Positions 5,711-6,376 of a stretch of 6,376 nucleotides of DNA are shown here, piece by piece. Both the position numbers and the translations under genes were made by a program. Every line of letters starts with the position of its first letter. Position 1 is the first letter of the stretch. The notes under the pieces are model-generated. The model was not told the DNA's origin and searched no databases. It was given only the letters and a program-made list of their open reading frames with translations. Source of the DNA: Flavobacteriales bacterium (GTDB lineage: Bacteria; Bacteroidota; Bacteroidia; Flavobacteriales; UA16); NCBI GenBank assembly GCA_018700255.1, contig JABISU010000035.1, positions 1 to 6,376 of the forward strand. Reading direction: 5' to 3'.

Positions 5711-6376
5711 TTAAATAGACAAGAATAATCCAGCAATCGTTGCTGACATTAGATTAGAAAGTGTACCTGCAGCAACAGCTAACAGACCAAACTTAGCAAT
5801 CTCGGCACGTCTTGATGGTGCAATACCACCTAAACCTCCAAGTAAAATAGCAATAGAACTAAGGTTAGCAAATCCACATAGTGCAAATGCTACAATAGCT
5901 TTAGATTTCTCTGAAAGCACCAACACAGAGTCCTCAGCTAAGTAAGGCATAAAATCCAAGTAGGCTACGAATTCATTAACTACAAGCTTTTGGCCTATAA
6001 AAGACCCAACGGTAGGCGCTTCATGCCAAGGCACACCTATTAAGAATGCGAGTGGACTGAATACATAACCTAGGATTAACTCCAGGGTTATATAAGGCAT
6101 GCCAAACCAGCCTCCAATTCCTCCAAAAATACCATTTACAAGAGCAATAAGTCCCACAAATGCAAGAAGCATCGCACCCACATTCAGGGCGAGCTTGAGA
6201 CCTGATCCTGCGCCAGAAGCAGCGGCATCGATGACGTTTACCGGTGCATCTTCATCAGCGTCAGCATCTTCATCAAAATGAGTCGTTGACTTCTCAGTCT
6301 CAGGCATAATTAATTTTGCAAAAAGTAATCCGCCAGGTGCAGCCATAAACGACGCAGCTATAAGATATTCTAAAGG
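5711..6376 (-). CDS. Concentrative nucleoside transporter (CNT/NupC family), C-terminal half (runs off right edge)
   Basis: The frame is open to the right edge (ten codons, [10 protein letters not shown], before the Met at 6346), so 221 C-terminal residues are seen of a protein usually near 420. CNT proteins are inner-membrane symporters driving nucleoside uptake with Na+ or H+. Visible motifs, counted from the first complete codon in the window, are [13 protein letters not shown] at 11-23, [21 protein letters not shown] at 47-67 (shown only to fix position), NEFVAY at 134-139 and CGFANLSSI at 167-175. Glu135, Phe169, Asn171 and Ser174 align with Vibrio cholerae vcCNT Glu332, Phe366, Asn368 and Ser371 at a constant offset of 197, covering the C-terminal nucleoside contacts. 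Helices lie near 62-82, 98-116, 160-183 and 195-218. A soluble acidic linker ([10 protein letters not shown], 35-44) precedes NVID. The Na+ site in hairpin 1 is outside the window. The nitroreductase follows 15 bases downstream. Confidence 0.96.
   Translation of the reverse strand, partial: PLEYLIAASFMAAPGGLLFAKLIMPETEKSTTHFDEDADADEDAPVNVIDAAASGAGSGLKLALNVGAMLLAFVGLIALVNGIFGGIGGWFGMPYITLELILGYVFSPLAFLIGVPWHEAPTVGSFIGQKLVVNEFVAYLDFMPYLAEDSVLVLSEKSKAIVAFALCGFANLSSIAILLGGLGGIAPSRRAEIAKFGLLAVAAGTLSNLMSATIAGLFLSI

Noticed and set aside
5715..5722. AATCTTTG (minus strand) as a separate promoter for the nitroreductase
   Set aside because: It misses the first base of TAnnTTTG, has no proper TTTG box upstream, and lies in a tight intergenic junction better explained by an operon.
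6099..6281. Plus-strand 60-codon Pro/Ser/Ala-rich open frame inside the transporter gene
   Set aside because: The composition is a by-product of reading the antisense of the acidic linker and helices; no start signal.

Overview
The window looks like chromosomal DNA of a member of the Bacteroidota, most likely a Flavobacteriales-like, free-living (possibly marine) bacterium. The evidence is AT-rich sequence, signal peptides that end just before a Gln, a TonB-dependent receptor with an N-terminal carboxypeptidase-regulatory-like domain, a lipoprotein prolyl oligopeptidase closely resembling the Flavobacterium (Elizabethkingia) meningosepticum enzyme, a secreted Asp-box protein of a type common in this phylum, mostly absent Shine-Dalgarno sequences, and one TAnnTTTG-type promoter element. 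The taxonomic placement is inference from recalled family resemblance; no search was run.

Layout. On the minus strand, 1-731 is the N-terminal third or so of a TonB-dependent receptor that runs off the left edge. It lies 20 bases downstream of a complete prolyl oligopeptidase (752-2881, minus), so the two probably form an operon in the order peptidase then receptor. A 97-base divergent intergenic region (2882-2978) separates them from a plus-strand pair: a secreted five-Asp-box beta-propeller-like protein (2979-4010) and a patatin-like phospholipase (4079-4918). The phospholipase meets a minus-strand nitroreductase-family gene (4922-5695) tail to tail, with only 3 bases between the stop codons. 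The nitroreductase lies directly downstream of the C-terminal half of a concentrative (CNT/NupC) nucleoside transporter (5711-6376, minus), which runs off the right edge.

How the genes relate. The clearest functional link is peptidase plus receptor: a membrane-anchored, proline-specific endopeptidase beside an outer-membrane active transporter fits uptake and cleavage of a peptide substrate, although the receptor's substrate cannot be read from this part of it. The propeller protein is probably secreted and of unknown function. The patatin and nitroreductase look like cytoplasmic housekeeping or accessory enzymes. The transporter probably imports nucleosides, and its visible half keeps the known nucleoside-contact residues.

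Every stretch is explained by a recognisable family, and coding density is high, with no gap over 100 bases. I see no tRNA, rRNA, CRISPR array, insertion sequence, phage gene or defence cassette, and no convincing evidence of a previously undescribed system. The findings below are modest departures from family norms and context-based hypotheses.
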